Shown here piece by piece: positions 1 to 11,549 of a DNA stretch of 64,000 bases. The stretch spans positions 248,001 through 312,000 of the forward strand of contig WNNJ02001739.1 of assembly GCA_012934845.2 (NCBI GenBank), written 5' to 3'. This DNA comes from Pomphorhynchus laevis (taxonomy: Eukaryota > Acanthocephala > Palaeacanthocephala > Echinorhynchida > Pomphorhynchidae). How positions within the stretch are numbered: position 1 is the stretch's first letter; each line of letters begins with the position of its first letter. The notes under the pieces are model-generated. The model did no database searches and was not told the origin of the DNA. It saw nothing but the letters and a program-made list of their open reading frames with translations. A program made the position numbers and the translations under genes.

Positions 1-2187
1 TTAGGTAAGCTTCGCGAATAAAAAGCGATTGGCTGATCATCCTGACTGAGAACAGCGCCAATGGACGAATAAGAAGCGTCGGTTTCTACCGTCAATGGAA
101 TATCTGGATTGTAAGCGCAAAGAAATGAATTAGAAATTTCCATATTCATTTCGTTTCTTCTCTGAATGATAATATGATCAAGGGAAATTGGCTACAATCA
201 ACCAAAAGTCGAATTTTCGTCGAAAAGGTGGGAATCCATTTGGCATAATAAGCCAATAATCCCAAAAGTTGCTTCAAAGTTGTGTTATTTTCATGAATAG
301 GATAGACAAAAGAGGACGAATACGATCGGTATCGGGCTTTACACAACCTTGACAAATTGTATACCTAAGGAAGTTGAGTTTGGTTTTTCGAAGATTTAAT
401 TTCTCTTCCGCAAGCTTGATATTCAATTTATGGATGACGTCGACGAATTTGGTGAATCTTATGTCATATTCGTTATAATCGTGACCGCAAATAATAATGT
501 CGTCCAAATAGCAGAGCACTCGTTCCAATTTGTACTCTTCGATAATCTTGTTCATAAAGTGTTGGAATACTGAAATTGCATCAGTTAATCCGAATGGAAT
601 CGTGCGAAATTGATACAATCGTCCCTCTGCTTCGAAGGCAGTGTATTGCTTGTCCTCTTTCAGCAATGGAATTTGATGATAAACATTAGATAAGTCCACG
701 GTAGTAAACACTGAATGTGTTGCGAACATTGATATCATATGCTCGATATTTGGCAGTGGATACGCATCTAGCGTTGTAAAGCGATCGATTGTTCGGGGGT
801 AGTCCATTACCATTCTACTTTTGCCATTTCGATTTGTAACGACTAAGACTTGTGCTCTCAACGCAGAACGACTTTCTTCGATAATGTCAGCTTTTAGGAG
901 TTTATCTATTTCACTTCGGATAAATACGGCATTTGAAGGTGTTTGTCGCCTTGATTTAGTAGCAATTGGTGAAAGATTATACGAAAGGTTTGGAAAAAGA
1001 GTGATTGGATTAGTTTTGATTGCCAGCGTACTTAGTGTGATTACGACCGTCAGTCCAGGAAGTTTTCCACCGAAAGGAAATTTCACATACACGTGATCTT
1101 TCATGAATTCTCTACCCAATATAACATCGGTACAAAGGATGGAATAACGGGTAAGCGGCAGTGTTCATAGACTATATTGTTGTATTCAATCGAAACCAAG
1201 CATTGACTCTTGATAATTGCCGAAGATGCAGAAGAAGCCATATATACCCTTTTGTAACATTGAGTTGTATGGAGTACTAGTCTATCCACAAGATTTAAAT
1301 CGATAAAATTCTCGCAGCTGCCGGTATCTACAAGAGCCCCGGTTAAGTTACCCTCAATACAAACACGCGCCAGTGATTTCTGATCTATCGAAGAAAGCTT
1401 AGAGATTGAACAGATCACAGATGAAGTAGATTTCGGAATCCTATGTTTTGAGCGTCATACCTTGACGAAATTCCCAGATTTTCGGCAACTGAAACATGTG
1501 ACATCACGTGCCGGACATTGAGTACGAGGATGATAGTTATTGCCGCAGAATATGCATAACTTACTGTTACGGAGGCCAGCGTTAAACAATTATTTATGGT
1601 TTTCAACAAATTGTTCGGATTCGTCATTTTTTGCGTAAAAGTCGCTATACTCGTATTGTCGGAGGGGACAAATAAGGCTGCTTGTTGTTTAGCTGCCTCT
1701 AATGATGAAACGATTTCGGCTAGGTCACTTTTGTTTGACTCGAGAATCCTTTCTCGAATATAGAAGTTATGTATCCCTTGAATGAACGAATCTGTGATGT
1801 GATTTTTGCGATTTATTTCTTCGTCCACTGCTTGAAAATCACATTGTGAGGCGAGATCTTCCAGCTGCCTAACATATATAGAGATGTATATCGATTTTTC
1901 TTGGCAGAATGTATGCAATTGGAATCGCGCAAAAATGACGGTGATTGGCTTCTTGAACTTTTCATTAAGTGTATTGATGGCGGAATCAAATGTAGCACAT
2001 CTTTAATAAGCTTGTAGAGACGTGAAGGTAGCACATTAACGAGTATAAATCTCATCGGTTCATCTGTAATATCCGTTTGCAAAGACAAAAAGTTGAACAA
2101 CTTCTGAAGCCAATGATTCCACTCGTCTTGAGTGTTACCCGCGTCTGGCTCCAGACTGAACGTGCTTGGTGTTATTAGCTTTTCCAT
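1..2187 (-). mobile_element. Fossil Ty3/gypsy LTR retrotransposon, Gag-protease-RT part
   Basis: Reading the - strand from about 2187 down to the window edge gives, in order, a Gag-like region (about 2187-1415), an aspartic protease with the DTG active-site triad (about 1418-1101), and a reverse transcriptase (about 1119-274) with the YLDDI catalytic box, an LxxFGL-type motif and the family's usual AxxFQxxMN segment. The RT thumb/connection continues toward position 1. This order and the YLDD box are typical of Ty3/gypsy elements. RNase H and integrase would lie outside the window. The element looks broken with several interruptions and is probably old. No LTR could be identified. Confidence 0.85.
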
Positions 2188-2994
2188 GTGACGATAGTCG
2201 AAATTTTACTGAATAAATTGTTGTAGACTTGATACCAAATGATGGTTTTATTCAGTAATCTATAATTAAATAAATACAAGGAAACAAGGTAACAAAAATA
2301 AGTAATGTTCACATTATCCAATATCATAACAATCAGGAAGAAGATCCTTTTAGTTCTGTTGTTCTGTTTATGAGTAACATAGTCATCTATGTAGCTTAAT
2401 TTTGAATTTGCTAGCATTATGTCAATTATCTTGATGTGAAATGTTATTTAGAACCGAATGATTTGTATTGTCCTGATTTTTTGTCGAATTTGTACTGCCT
2501 CTTCTCCATATTCGTGTAGGAGTATAGGACGAATTTTCTTGATTTGAATTTCTATAAATTTGATGCAATTGCCTTTATGTAATTCCGATACAACAGTGTT
2601 TAAGAGAGTATCATGGTTGGCCGACGATGGTTGACAATCGTCTTCAAGGATATCATAGATTTATCAAATAATTATTGTCTTATTTGCTCAAAAAGTATTT
2701 CATGTGTCAAAGGACACTGTACATCGATTTTTACGATAGAACATGAACAAAACCTGAAGTGAAATGGCAAACCTTTAAAGCTCAAGTTCACTGATTAAGG
2801 AACCGTAATATGTATCCATACTTCATTACCAACTGTATCACATGCTACTTGTCTTTCTAAAGAAACTCCAAGTACTGTTGATAACATTACTTGCAATATC
2901 CACATTCGAAGTAGAATTCAACTGTTCCTTTCTTCTTATTGTTTCACCTAATTGTAAGAAGTGTAAATCAAAAAGTTTCACTGTTCGGTAGCTA
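2188..2994. other. Non-coding A+T-rich DNA upstream of the gypsy Gag
   Basis: No gene is visible. The stretch lies where the 5' leader and 5' LTR of the neighbouring fossil gypsy element would be expected, but I could not recognise a primer binding site or a repeated terminus, so it is left unassigned. Confidence 0.4.
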
Positions 2995-3000
2995 ATCGAA

Positions 3001-3240
3001 CGGAACAGACAAGAATAATCTGGAACCGATAGGAATAATCTGGAACCGATAGGAATAATCTAGAACCGACAGGAATAATCAGGAACTGACAGGAATAATC
3101 AGGAACTGACAGGAATAATCTGGAACTGACAGGAAAAATCTGGAACTGACAGGAATAATCAGGAACTGACAAGAATAATCAGGAACTGACAGAAAAAATC
3201 TGGAATTTGCAGGAATAATCTGGAACTGACAGGAATAATT
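3001..3240. repeat. 20-base minisatellite, 12 units
   Basis: Twelve consecutive 20-base units follow the pattern AGGAATAATCWGGAACTGAC with a few substitutions and no length change, so the phase is kept exactly across 240 bases. A 64-residue open frame on the - strand here is only a by-product of the repeat and is not a gene. No flanking gene relation is visible. Confidence 0.93.
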
Positions 3241-4870
3241 GCATATTTTATATCTCAATGTTTTTTATTTGTAAAGGAGTTACTTCGATTCTCTATGACA
3301 ACGTCGTTAGAGGCACATATAATGTCCGTCGAATCTAAGAAAATGTTATTAGGTTCTGAATTGTATTTAACAGATGTTCTTGTCCATATTAACTAAAGAC
3401 GACCACATGCAGAGAAGCGACCATTACTATTGGGTATATCACGACGAATATCGAAGTATAAATATTCTTAATCATACCAGAATTTCGGCGTGTGCATGTA
3501 ATCTGTCTTGTCGATCTATCTTGCACGTATTCGAGGTATTTACTTTTCCAAGCGATTTGAGTTTATCTCAGATTGATAGGATATGTCGATATGAGCTCTA
3601 CCTGATTTAGACTTATGCTATAATGAGAATAAAATGTGAACAGTTGAAAATGCACACGCATCTGATCTACTTATCCACTAGTTATTTTTTTCATCGTAGA
3701 AACTAACAATGTTTATATAACAATTTTAATACTCATCCATGTATTTTGACGGTATTCTTGACTTTATTTGTAATTTATCCCAAAGCCGTTAGGTTTAGAG
3801 GATTTAATAAAATCTCTGTTCCTTATTAATATTTTTAATAAAAAATTTATGATGTGATTTTAATTTACATAAACTTCATAAACTTAATTTAGGAATTACA
3901 AACTTAATTTAGGAATTTTTATTTCGATAAATAAAATATTTTTTTATTCCAGTAACTTCTGTTAGCATCTTTATTATATAACATTTTATCAGTTTAACAA
4001 TATAAAATCATTGTAAGTTTTGTTTTTGATAATGCTAGCAGCAGTGCAATATAAAAATAAATTGATCCACAATTCAAACAGTGGATTATTAGCATTTAAC
4101 TGGCAACGTAAAATTATTAAATTGATAAAAATATTTTTACAATCAAATTATTAATTCAAATATAAAATTATAAATTATATAATAATTATATATTTATATT
4201 ATAATTATATAATATTAATTGATTTATTAATTGATAATGATTATAATATAATTGATTATATTATGATAATGCTAGCAGCAGTGCAATATAAAAATAAAAT
4301 ATTTTTATATTAACAATTTATATAAATTATTTTATAAAACCATTAAAAATGACTAAATTTGTAAATTCTAGCAACGCTGTTGATTATAAGTACATTAAAG
4401 TATATTAACGTATAATTTTTGAAAATTTCAAATTTATTAGGTCGTTTCCGATAAATTTTTAATTAACTTTAAATTAGAATCGCCACGATAAACTTGAGCT
4501 TTTCTTCATTAAATATGAGTTCATATGGCTTACGTGTATTATCACACGTCATCATGCTATATTTGAAGCTTCTTTACGATTAGGTAAGAACATTTCCTCT
4601 ACACATACTATATTTCAAACATGCTGTGTACAATTTCATCTGTTGTTCTTAATTTTAATGCTCACACATTAATAATGACCTTAGCACACAAAACTATTCA
4701 TCAGCTTATAATGCTTTTCACGCTTATAGTCAAGACGAATGCATGCATATCAGATTGACAAATTACGTAATTGCTTTTAAATTTAAAATAGGTGAATATC
4801 ACGAGAATAAAATGATTATCTTCTACCTCTTGAACACTTTTGAACTGTCTCTGAAATTTGAAAGCAAACA
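3241..4870. other. Intergenic A+T-rich DNA with a 31-base direct repeat
   Basis: No supported gene. A stretch of about 33 bases beginning ATAATGCTAGCAGCAGTGCA occurs at about 4029 and again at about 4265, with simple AT-rich sequence between. A 78-residue open frame at 3374-3610 has no recognisable domain and is probably chance. The end of this interval would hold the promoter of the secreted-protein gene, but no clear TATA or initiator was identified. Confidence 0.5.
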
Positions 4871-5437
4871 ATGATTTTATCGCATCTTCTGTTTCTGGCT
4901 TTATTTGTCTCTGCAATTAATGGCCAAGCTGAAGTTCCGGATAAAGAATATGTAAAGGAAGATTACTCAAGATATAATATTGCCCCGCCTCCTGATTACC
5001 CACCACCTGAAATAATTATCTACGAAAGACAAACACCTAATATACAGGAAGGATGCGGGACATTATATGTAAATGAAACTTTCTATAGATGTCTAGTCGG
5101 AAATGGGCATTTCGTCAGCGTATATCCCATAACTATTGAAATGGCTCAATGGGTATTCGACCGAGATGCTTGTCTTAAGAAATTCAATGATGTACGAGGC
5201 TGGACAAATATGAGCGAAATGTGTGTTCAAGACAGTTCCAGAGAAGTAGAGGCCTGGTCTTGGAAAACGGATGAAGCAAACATCACTGATTGGGCAAAGG
5301 TTACATGTTTAATACCATCAAAGTTTAAGCTACGGTATAGCTATGCAATTCCAATGTGCTTCAATTGCTACGATATGAATAACGACACCAATATAAATAA
5401 TGACATGTTTCAGAATACGAATGTACAAGATGGATAG
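4871..5437 (+). CDS. Orphan secreted glycoprotein, 188 aa, single exon
   Basis: The open frame starts with a clear signal peptide (hydrophobic core at residues 2-16, likely cleaved near Gly18-Gln19-Ala20). The mature part begins with a Tyr/Pro-rich stretch at residues 34-50. It then has seven cysteines (62, 74, 101, 118, 146, 163, 166) and four N-glycosylation sequons (N68, N113, N137, N171). There is no transmembrane segment after the signal, so a secreted or lumenal product is inferred. The C-terminus is Asn/Asp-rich. The odd cysteine count leaves one free or intermolecular. Two AATAAA signals follow at 5721 and 5740. I do not recognise the family. A single-exon gene is possible, but an unseen upstream exon cannot be excluded. 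ATG at 4871 was chosen because the signal peptide starts there. Confidence 0.72.
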   Translation: MILSHLLFLALFVSAINGQAEVPDKEYVKEDYSRYNIAPPPDYPPPEIIIYERQTPNIQEGCGTLYVNETFYRCLVGNGHFVSVYPITIEMAQWVFDRDACLKKFNDVRGWTNMSEMCVQDSSREVEAWSWKTDEANITDWAKVTCLIPSKFKLRYSYAIPMCFNCYDMNNDTNINNDMFQNTNVQDG

Positions 5438-5720
5438 CCGTTGTTATCAGCTAGACAAAAACTATCTTGATATTAGTGTTTGATGTAAAGAAGGACGCTT
5501 AACTACTAAATATATCTTAAGTATTTTTTACACTAATGACCCAGATGATAGCGTCACATATGAATGCGGCGATTTAAGTTCAGTTAAATATTTTTCTAAA
5601 TATAATATTTTTAAATACTATATTATTCTATAATAATATAAATATAGTATAGTATTAGATAATCTAATGAGTCATTTCACTGATCCCAATGTTTTTGGTT
5701 ATAAATGTTATTTTATAAGT

Positions 5721-5745
5721 AATAAATTTTAGACTAGCAAATAAA
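5721..5745 (+). terminator. Two polyadenylation signals after the secreted-protein gene
   Basis: AATAAA occurs at 5721-5726 and 5740-5745, about 290 bases after the stop codon. They are the first close pair of canonical hexamers downstream, so the 3' UTR is inferred to end just after them. Confidence 0.5.
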
Positions 5746-7370
5746 TGTGTTTGTCACCAGAGTGCTGCCTATTTTTCAATACTATATGGTTATTATCTTA
5801 TTTTTTAAAAGCATGTGATATTTGTCGGACCAATTATTGCTATAATTTCGACACTAGCGTTTTTATGCATAATACGACACTATATTTAGTTTGTAATAAT
5901 TTTAATGTTATTCAAAAAGATTATACATTTTTAAATAAAATACTTCATATTTTAATTTATAAAAACAGCAATTAATAAAAGATACTTGTGAACTTTTGGC
6001 AATTTTCTAACGAAAATTTCATTTCATATATATTTATTTTGTACACTCTAAGCATATCAATAATGAATTAATCTTAATACATTTGACGAAAGGAAATTAT
6101 GCGATATATTTAAGTTTGGTATGAAAAGATGTCCTCATAATATTTGTATGTCATTTGTATGTCAATGTGATCTACACATTGGCATGCATATAGGTCTGAG
6201 AAGTACGTAATCAACAACGAAGCTTTTGTTGATTAGATAACCAGAAAGGTTTTGCAGAGAATCCGGAATCTGAAAAACATATTGGTATTTAAGTAGCTAT
6301 ATCATGGACGTGTCGTGAATATATAATTCTATATAGTATTATAGTGACTGTTTACTTAAGTCCGAAGATTAGAATAATTTTCTGCACTCTTTTGTAAGTA
6401 GACCATTTCAATGATTTTTACAAAAAAATAATTTGATTAAAAATAAAGTTTTATTTTGAATAAAATCTGCAACTAATGAGCATGATTAAAAACAAATACT
6501 AAACTTTATTTGATGATTTTACAAATTTACTAATTTATAAGAATAAATAATTTAAAAAAGATACCTGTTTATTATTAATAATAACTGTCATTAATCATTT
6601 AATTAATTCAAATAAATTTTAAAGTTTTTTTATAATTTTTGTTATAAAAATATACAATTTATTTCAAGTATATAATACTGTACGAACAACAAATTATAAA
6701 TTTGTCGTTCGTACAGTATTAAAATCTACGAACAGCAACTTATATATCCATTAACTATTGAGAATCATACATGGAATAACATATTCTAAGTAAAATCTTC
6801 ATCACATTCTACGACAAATCATTTGATTTTTTAAACAAATTGATTAATTCAAAAAATATTGCATTCCTAAATAAAAAGCTGATTTATTAACAAATTATTC
6901 ATTAGCAATAAAACAATTAATTCATTAGCATTGATCATTATTTAAATGGTTGATTAGTGAGATTAATCAATAGAATGACTTAAATAAACATCAACTGTAC
7001 GTTTAGATATCACCTAACACAAAGTAGTATTAAATTACCTTTAATTTTTTTAAATTACCTTTTTTGTTTAGAAATAACCCGATAATATCGGTATGTCTAA
7101 AAATGTATTTAAAAGTGCGATAACTGTTAACTGAAAGTAAAAAACTTATCTGAAATTTGAATTAGTTTTATTTATACAAAGATACGAATAGTGGTAGGGT
7201 TATTTGAATAATATGATTTCTAATGGTGTATGTCTTTCCTTGTATTAGATACAGCCAATATTATACAGTAAACTTATTTTAATTAGATATTTACAATTAC
7301 TAGAATTGCTATATACTGGAAAAACATTTTACAATAATTTTTTTTTATTCGAAATATTTACACCTCATAC
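5746..7370. other. Intergenic A+T-rich DNA
   Basis: Only low-complexity AT-rich sequence is visible apart from the palindrome at 6674-6720. A 76-residue frame at 5745-5975 overlaps the polyadenylation signals, has no recognisable motif, and is judged spurious. Confidence 0.5.
6674..6720. repeat. 47-base inverted repeat
   Basis: Arms of about 20 bases reading AATACTGTACGAAC and GTTCGTACAGTATT close around an AT-rich centre, with one mismatch. A shortened copy of the arm (TACGAACAGCAA) follows at about 6728. It could be a small foldback element or a cruciform-forming site. Confidence 0.8.
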
Positions 7371-7379
7371 GGTTCCCGC

Positions 7380-9170
7380 AAATGGGCCATCAAATTAAAA
7401 GAACAAATTCATTTAATAACAAGGAAATTAATTTAATCCTCCTCCGTTGGTGGCAATCCCATGCTCCCTTCGGGTGATCTTGCCGCCCTAAATGTCATTG
7501 AAGCTGCCTTTGCAAGACCGAAGCCGATTCTGCTACGCAGTGCCCTGATACTACCAAACAAGACATGGCTTGACACGAGTAGTTAAATAGGAGGGAGGAC
7601 CTTAAGGAGCACTTAACTAAGGTCAAGAGTCCTTAAGAAGAAGAGGAGTAAGGTGGGTTATGTACGTAGTATAGTGGGAACTGATATGCTTTGGGATAAA
7701 TCGAGTAATGTCCTGGGGGATAGGGATAGACCGCATCGCCTGAAGGACTATAACATCTGCATCTCTACCAGATAAAAGTCTAAGGGCAGAAGCACCTCCA
7801 GAATTCCACTGAAGGACATTCAGTGAAAAAGGCTCACGAGTTCTCTGCATTGTGATGGATTAGTTGGATGGAGGATTGCCTACCTAGACAGAGCTAGGTA
7901 CAGGAAGGTTATCCTTCCCGCCACTAGCCCCGCTAGGGGTCGGTACTTGCTCCTGGGCAATATCTTCATTCCCCCTTTCTTGCTCTTGAGGAGCTTCCCG
8001 ATCTTGATTGGGGGGGGACGGGATGGGCCGATCCTCCCCTTTTATTCGATACAGGAATATTCGGTGGTGCTGGCACTGTAGGATTCGTGTTAACGGCCCC
8101 AATGGCTATCAGGATGAAATTTTCTAGCCTCTTGTGTGATTCTTCTATTTTTAGGTCCATCAATTTAGTGAACTTATAATGGTCCATCCGCTGGGGACCT
8201 GCGATGTTTGAATAGGAGGTGGATGTGTTTTTGGACGATCGAACAAATTGAGCTTTGTACGCCTTAAACTTGAGACAGGACCTGCGCCAAGCCGGATGGC
8301 TTCCTCCGCAGTTTGTACACGATGGAATGGCCTTGCAAGATTCGTTGGAATAAAGGGACGAACATGTGGCGGATTCACACGAACCACATGTGGACGTCCC
8401 ACTGCAGCTGGAGGCCCAGTGCCCCCATTTGTGACATCAGCTGCAGTGGGGGTAGGTGAACTCGTCAATGTCCACAATCGAAAAGTGTAGATTAAATCCC
8501 ATAAAAAGGGTTATGCCGATTTAGAGAGAATTTCCGCTCTGTCGACAGAGGCGGAACAGAATCCTACCTGTATAGGGTTACCATCCATACCCAGTAATTG
8601 TCGTAGATTGGAAACCTGGAATCTATCCATAAGTACTTTTTTATCTTCGTCTTCTAACAAGCAAGGAATGTTATTTATTTTTAATGACGCCAAATTAGGC
8701 TTAATAATTATATCCCCTTGTTCTTTGAGATTATTTGAGAAGTCAGAATAAGTAGTTAGTAGGTCTGAAGATACAAAGGAGATTTTAATCTCCCCTGGAA
8801 AAAGTTTTACTTTGTTGAAAATAACTCTGTTCTTGTAAATTTTAGCAAAATCTCGTAAAAAATGTTGTATAATTGATCTTTAGCTATAGGTTTCATAGGT
8901 TTAATGATGATCAAGTTCTTCATTTTCGGGATGGGGGGAAGTTCCTCCCTATCATTTGATGAACACAAAAGTTACTGACCTTAGAAGTTGGAGTTATCGT
9001 TATAGAAGTATCAAAACTCACCATATTCTCTTTGGAAATTGTGAAAATATTCATTGGAAATTGTAACCTTTGAAGGCTCCGAGTGCATGTTTTGTTCGCT
9101 GGTCGACTGATACTGCTATTTACGATTTGTTGATATTCCAATTTTTGAAAGCAGTATCGCAGATGGAAAA
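7380..9170 (-). mobile_element. I/Jockey-like LINE relic: ORF1 and start of endonuclease
   Basis: On the - strand, pieces read as ORF1 of a non-LTR element. A segment near 8940-8511 resembles the RNA-binding (RRM-like) part. It is followed by a Pro-rich region (8477-7884). The frame at 7850-7623 begins with the N-terminal endonuclease signature LNVLQWNSGG, then a DADVIVLQ stretch. ORF1 is split into at least four overlapping frames, so it is a pseudogene. The endonuclease stops after about 75 residues and no RT follows on this strand, so the copy is cut short at about 7380. Clade assignment rests only on the endonuclease start and is tentative. Confidence 0.65.
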
Positions 9171-9185
9171 CAAAGAAACTTACAT

Positions 9186-9290
9186 TTATCGTACTTGAGA
9201 AATGCTGTATATTAAACGTTTATCGTACTTGAGAAATGCTGTATATTGAACGTTTATCGTACTTGAGAAATCTATATTGAACGTTTATTT
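9186..9290. repeat. 34-base tandem repeat, 3 units
   Basis: Three units beginning TTATCGTACTTGAGAAAT start at 9186, 9220 and 9254. The last lacks four bases. It lies next to the 5' side of the LINE ORF1 relic. Confidence 0.85.
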
Positions 9291-9434
9291 TATCGTTTAT
9301 TGAACGCGTTTAATAATATGGAATTTCTTAAATAAATAACTTAACAACCACTAAAAATAACTAAAAAAGACAGTTGAAAAATAACAGTTCAAGATCCATA
9401 AGGAAATCAAAATGTTTAGTCTTCACGATATTGT

Positions 9435-9750
9435 CACGGCCTCAGATCCAGCGGGATCTGAGCCTTCCAGCCAATCCAACACGCCGCTCTCCGACTGAAC
9501 CACCCAGTGTCATTCACCCCCGAAGAGTCCAATCGAGGCGGACTATGCTCGGTAATCGCGAGATGAGGAGCTTGAGAAACTTAGTCTTTGCTTTGGGGAC
9601 GTCCTCTTGTAAAGAAGACTAATCCCGAGACAGCCCAAGTACCCCAGAGGCGCACTTAAGTTTTCCCATTCAATGACAGATGCTGATCCCGTTTCTAGGC
9701 CACCTAGCTCTCTTCAGAATACGTTTGAGTATATCCAAGTCAGAAGAAGA
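9435..9750 (-). mobile_element. 5'-truncated LINE 3' fragment, head to head with the next copy
   Basis: The reverse complement of this interval matches 11205-11531 along its whole length at roughly 80% by eye, including the Leu-Lys-Arg-Ala-rich stretch that follows the RT thumb. It is therefore the end of a second copy of the same LINE pointing left. Both copies lose similarity at the same base (the CCGTGA next to 9435 and 11531), which is taken as the shared end of the homologous unit. The open frame at 9673-10140 starts inside this antisense arm, so its first 23 or so residues are not LINE protein. Confidence 0.75.
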
Positions 9751-11531
9751 TTTCACTTTGATCCTAGCAGAGTGGCTTTCTTTCAAGCAGCTATCCAACG
9801 CTTCCCCCGAATTGGTAATGAGAGCTTAACCGAATTTAGTTACTACCTCTCTTCGCAAGCTACCTCATTGCTTTCGACAACCTATAAAGGTCGTATATAC
9901 AGTCCCACTCTGACAAAACTCAAGACCTTAGCTTATATGCGACGTCTCCCCAATCTCTCTGTTTCTGCCAGACAAGTTCTCTCGAAAGAATATTGGATCA
10001 CTAGATATAGGTTCCAACTGGGTAAGGATAGGGCAAGCATTGCTTCCCTTAATCCAGCCCAGTCTTCCTTCTGGAAGATATTCAAAGAGAAAAGTTTGTC
10101 TGTTGGAAAGATAGGGCTTTGGGTTGGATTGGTAATATAGGTCTCGACAAAGTTTTGGAGGAGTCCCTATCCCTACATAATTATGGAGCCACTAAATCAC
10201 CTCAGTCATTCCCGCCATGGACAGACTTCAGGAGTAGGGATCTATCTGTTACAGATATCTTTAACTCATGGGAGCCTCTTCAGGGCACCTCCAAATCCGT
10301 GGTTCCACTCACTTGTCGTGTCTGTCAGCTTTTGACATCCGAACAAAGAAGATAAGTGGCCGTCACAATGCTATTAGTCGCCCCATCCGATGTGGCCGGC
10401 ATCAACATTAGTAGACGTATATTTTTACCTAAGAAAAATCCGTTCTTATGTCCTAAAGACCTGCGGCCCATATCGATTTAAAATTCCCTCGTATCGATCT
10501 ACGAAAAAGCGCTTGCGCGTAGAATCCGCGATCATCTGAGTAGGCGTAATTTAATCCCACCAGGTTTCCATGGGTTCGTCAAAGGTTGCTCGGTCTATAC
10601 AGCTGTAGGTGAAGTGCATCCGTTTTGTCAGGAGAATAGTCATCAACTTGCTGTGGCTGTTTTCCTTGATTTCTCTGCTGCATTTGACCGAATCTCCATT
10701 CACTTTGTTATCACTTCTCTCAAGTCCCTCCAGTTGCCTGCGAGAATTGTCAACAGGGTGGAGATACTGCTGTACACCAAGCAATTCTATTATGAATACG
10801 ACCCTGATGCGCGTCAGCTCTACCTTATTACGGGTGTGCCCCAAGGATCACCTCTTTCTCCGATCTTATATCTTGCTGCATTTATTGAACTCTTTAAAAT
10901 ATTTAAACGCGAACAACGTCTAGTAGTATACGCTGATGATACCGCAGCCCTGTTCTCTGGACGCAGGTGCAAAGACGTAGTCTCGGACATCAGCCGTTTC
11001 CTTTTAAGATTAAAAGACAAGTTACCCAAATCCAATCTTATTTTAAACTCCGCGAAATCGCAGGTGGTTGTCTTTCATGGCGCCCCTGCAACTAAGCAAA
11101 AACTTAAGAGATTAGCACTATCTGCACTCTCCTCCATTTTGACTAATCAACCACACCCTGTATTCACGAGTCGAGTAAAATACCCAGGGTTCACCGTTTC
11201 GGTGAACTGGTTGGCGAAAGCCGACTGGATAGAATTAAACGTACCCTGAAGAGAGCTAGGTGGGCCCTGAAACGGGCCCAGCATCTGACATTATAATGGC
11301 AAACTCAGGTACGCCTCTGGGGCACTTGTGCTATCTCGGGATTAGTCTTCTTTTCTAGAAGACGTCTCCCAGAGCATAGGCTAAGGTTTCTTAAGCTCTT
11401 CTTCTCTCGTTTACCCAGCACAGTCCGCCTCAATGGGACTCTTCGGGGGTGACATACCCCGGGTAGTTCTGTTGAATAGCGGTGTGTTGGATTGGCTGTG
11501 GGGCTCAGATCCCACCGGACCTGAGGCCGTG
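9750..11531 (+). mobile_element. I/Jockey-like LINE relic: linker, reverse transcriptase, C-terminus
   Basis: Reading right from about 9750 there is a 130-residue linker region, then RT fingers (about 10378-10620, with a DLRPISI motif), palm motif A at FLDFSAAFD (about 10654), motif B at GVPQGSPLSPILY (about 10830), and motif C at YADDTAAL (about 10930). The thumb follows to 11249. Beyond it, in a shifted frame, lies a basic Leu-Lys-Arg-Ala-rich tail. At least three frame breaks are present. The copy lacks an endonuclease and is truncated at its 5' end. The YADD box and the FxDxxxAFD motif mark it as non-LTR rather than LTR type. Confidence 0.85.
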
Positions 11532-11549
11532 AATATGGAGGATGTAACA

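Noticed and set aside
2978-3172. 64-residue open frame on the - strand
   Set aside because: It is wholly within the 20-base minisatellite; the repetitive SVPDYSCQF pattern is a by-product of the repeat.
5745-5975. 76-residue frame after the secreted-protein gene
   Set aside because: It begins within the polyadenylation signals of that gene and has no recognisable motif.
9374-9622. Open frame on + similar to another at 11305-11550 on -
   Set aside because: The similarity arises because the two DNA segments are inverted copies of each other; both frames are antisense to the LINE C-terminal region.
9435-11531. DIRS-like or DNA transposon with terminal inverted repeats
   Set aside because: The RT has non-LTR motifs (FxDxxxAFD, GVPQGSPLSP, YADD) and no recombinase or transposase is present; two head-to-head LINE copies explain it better.
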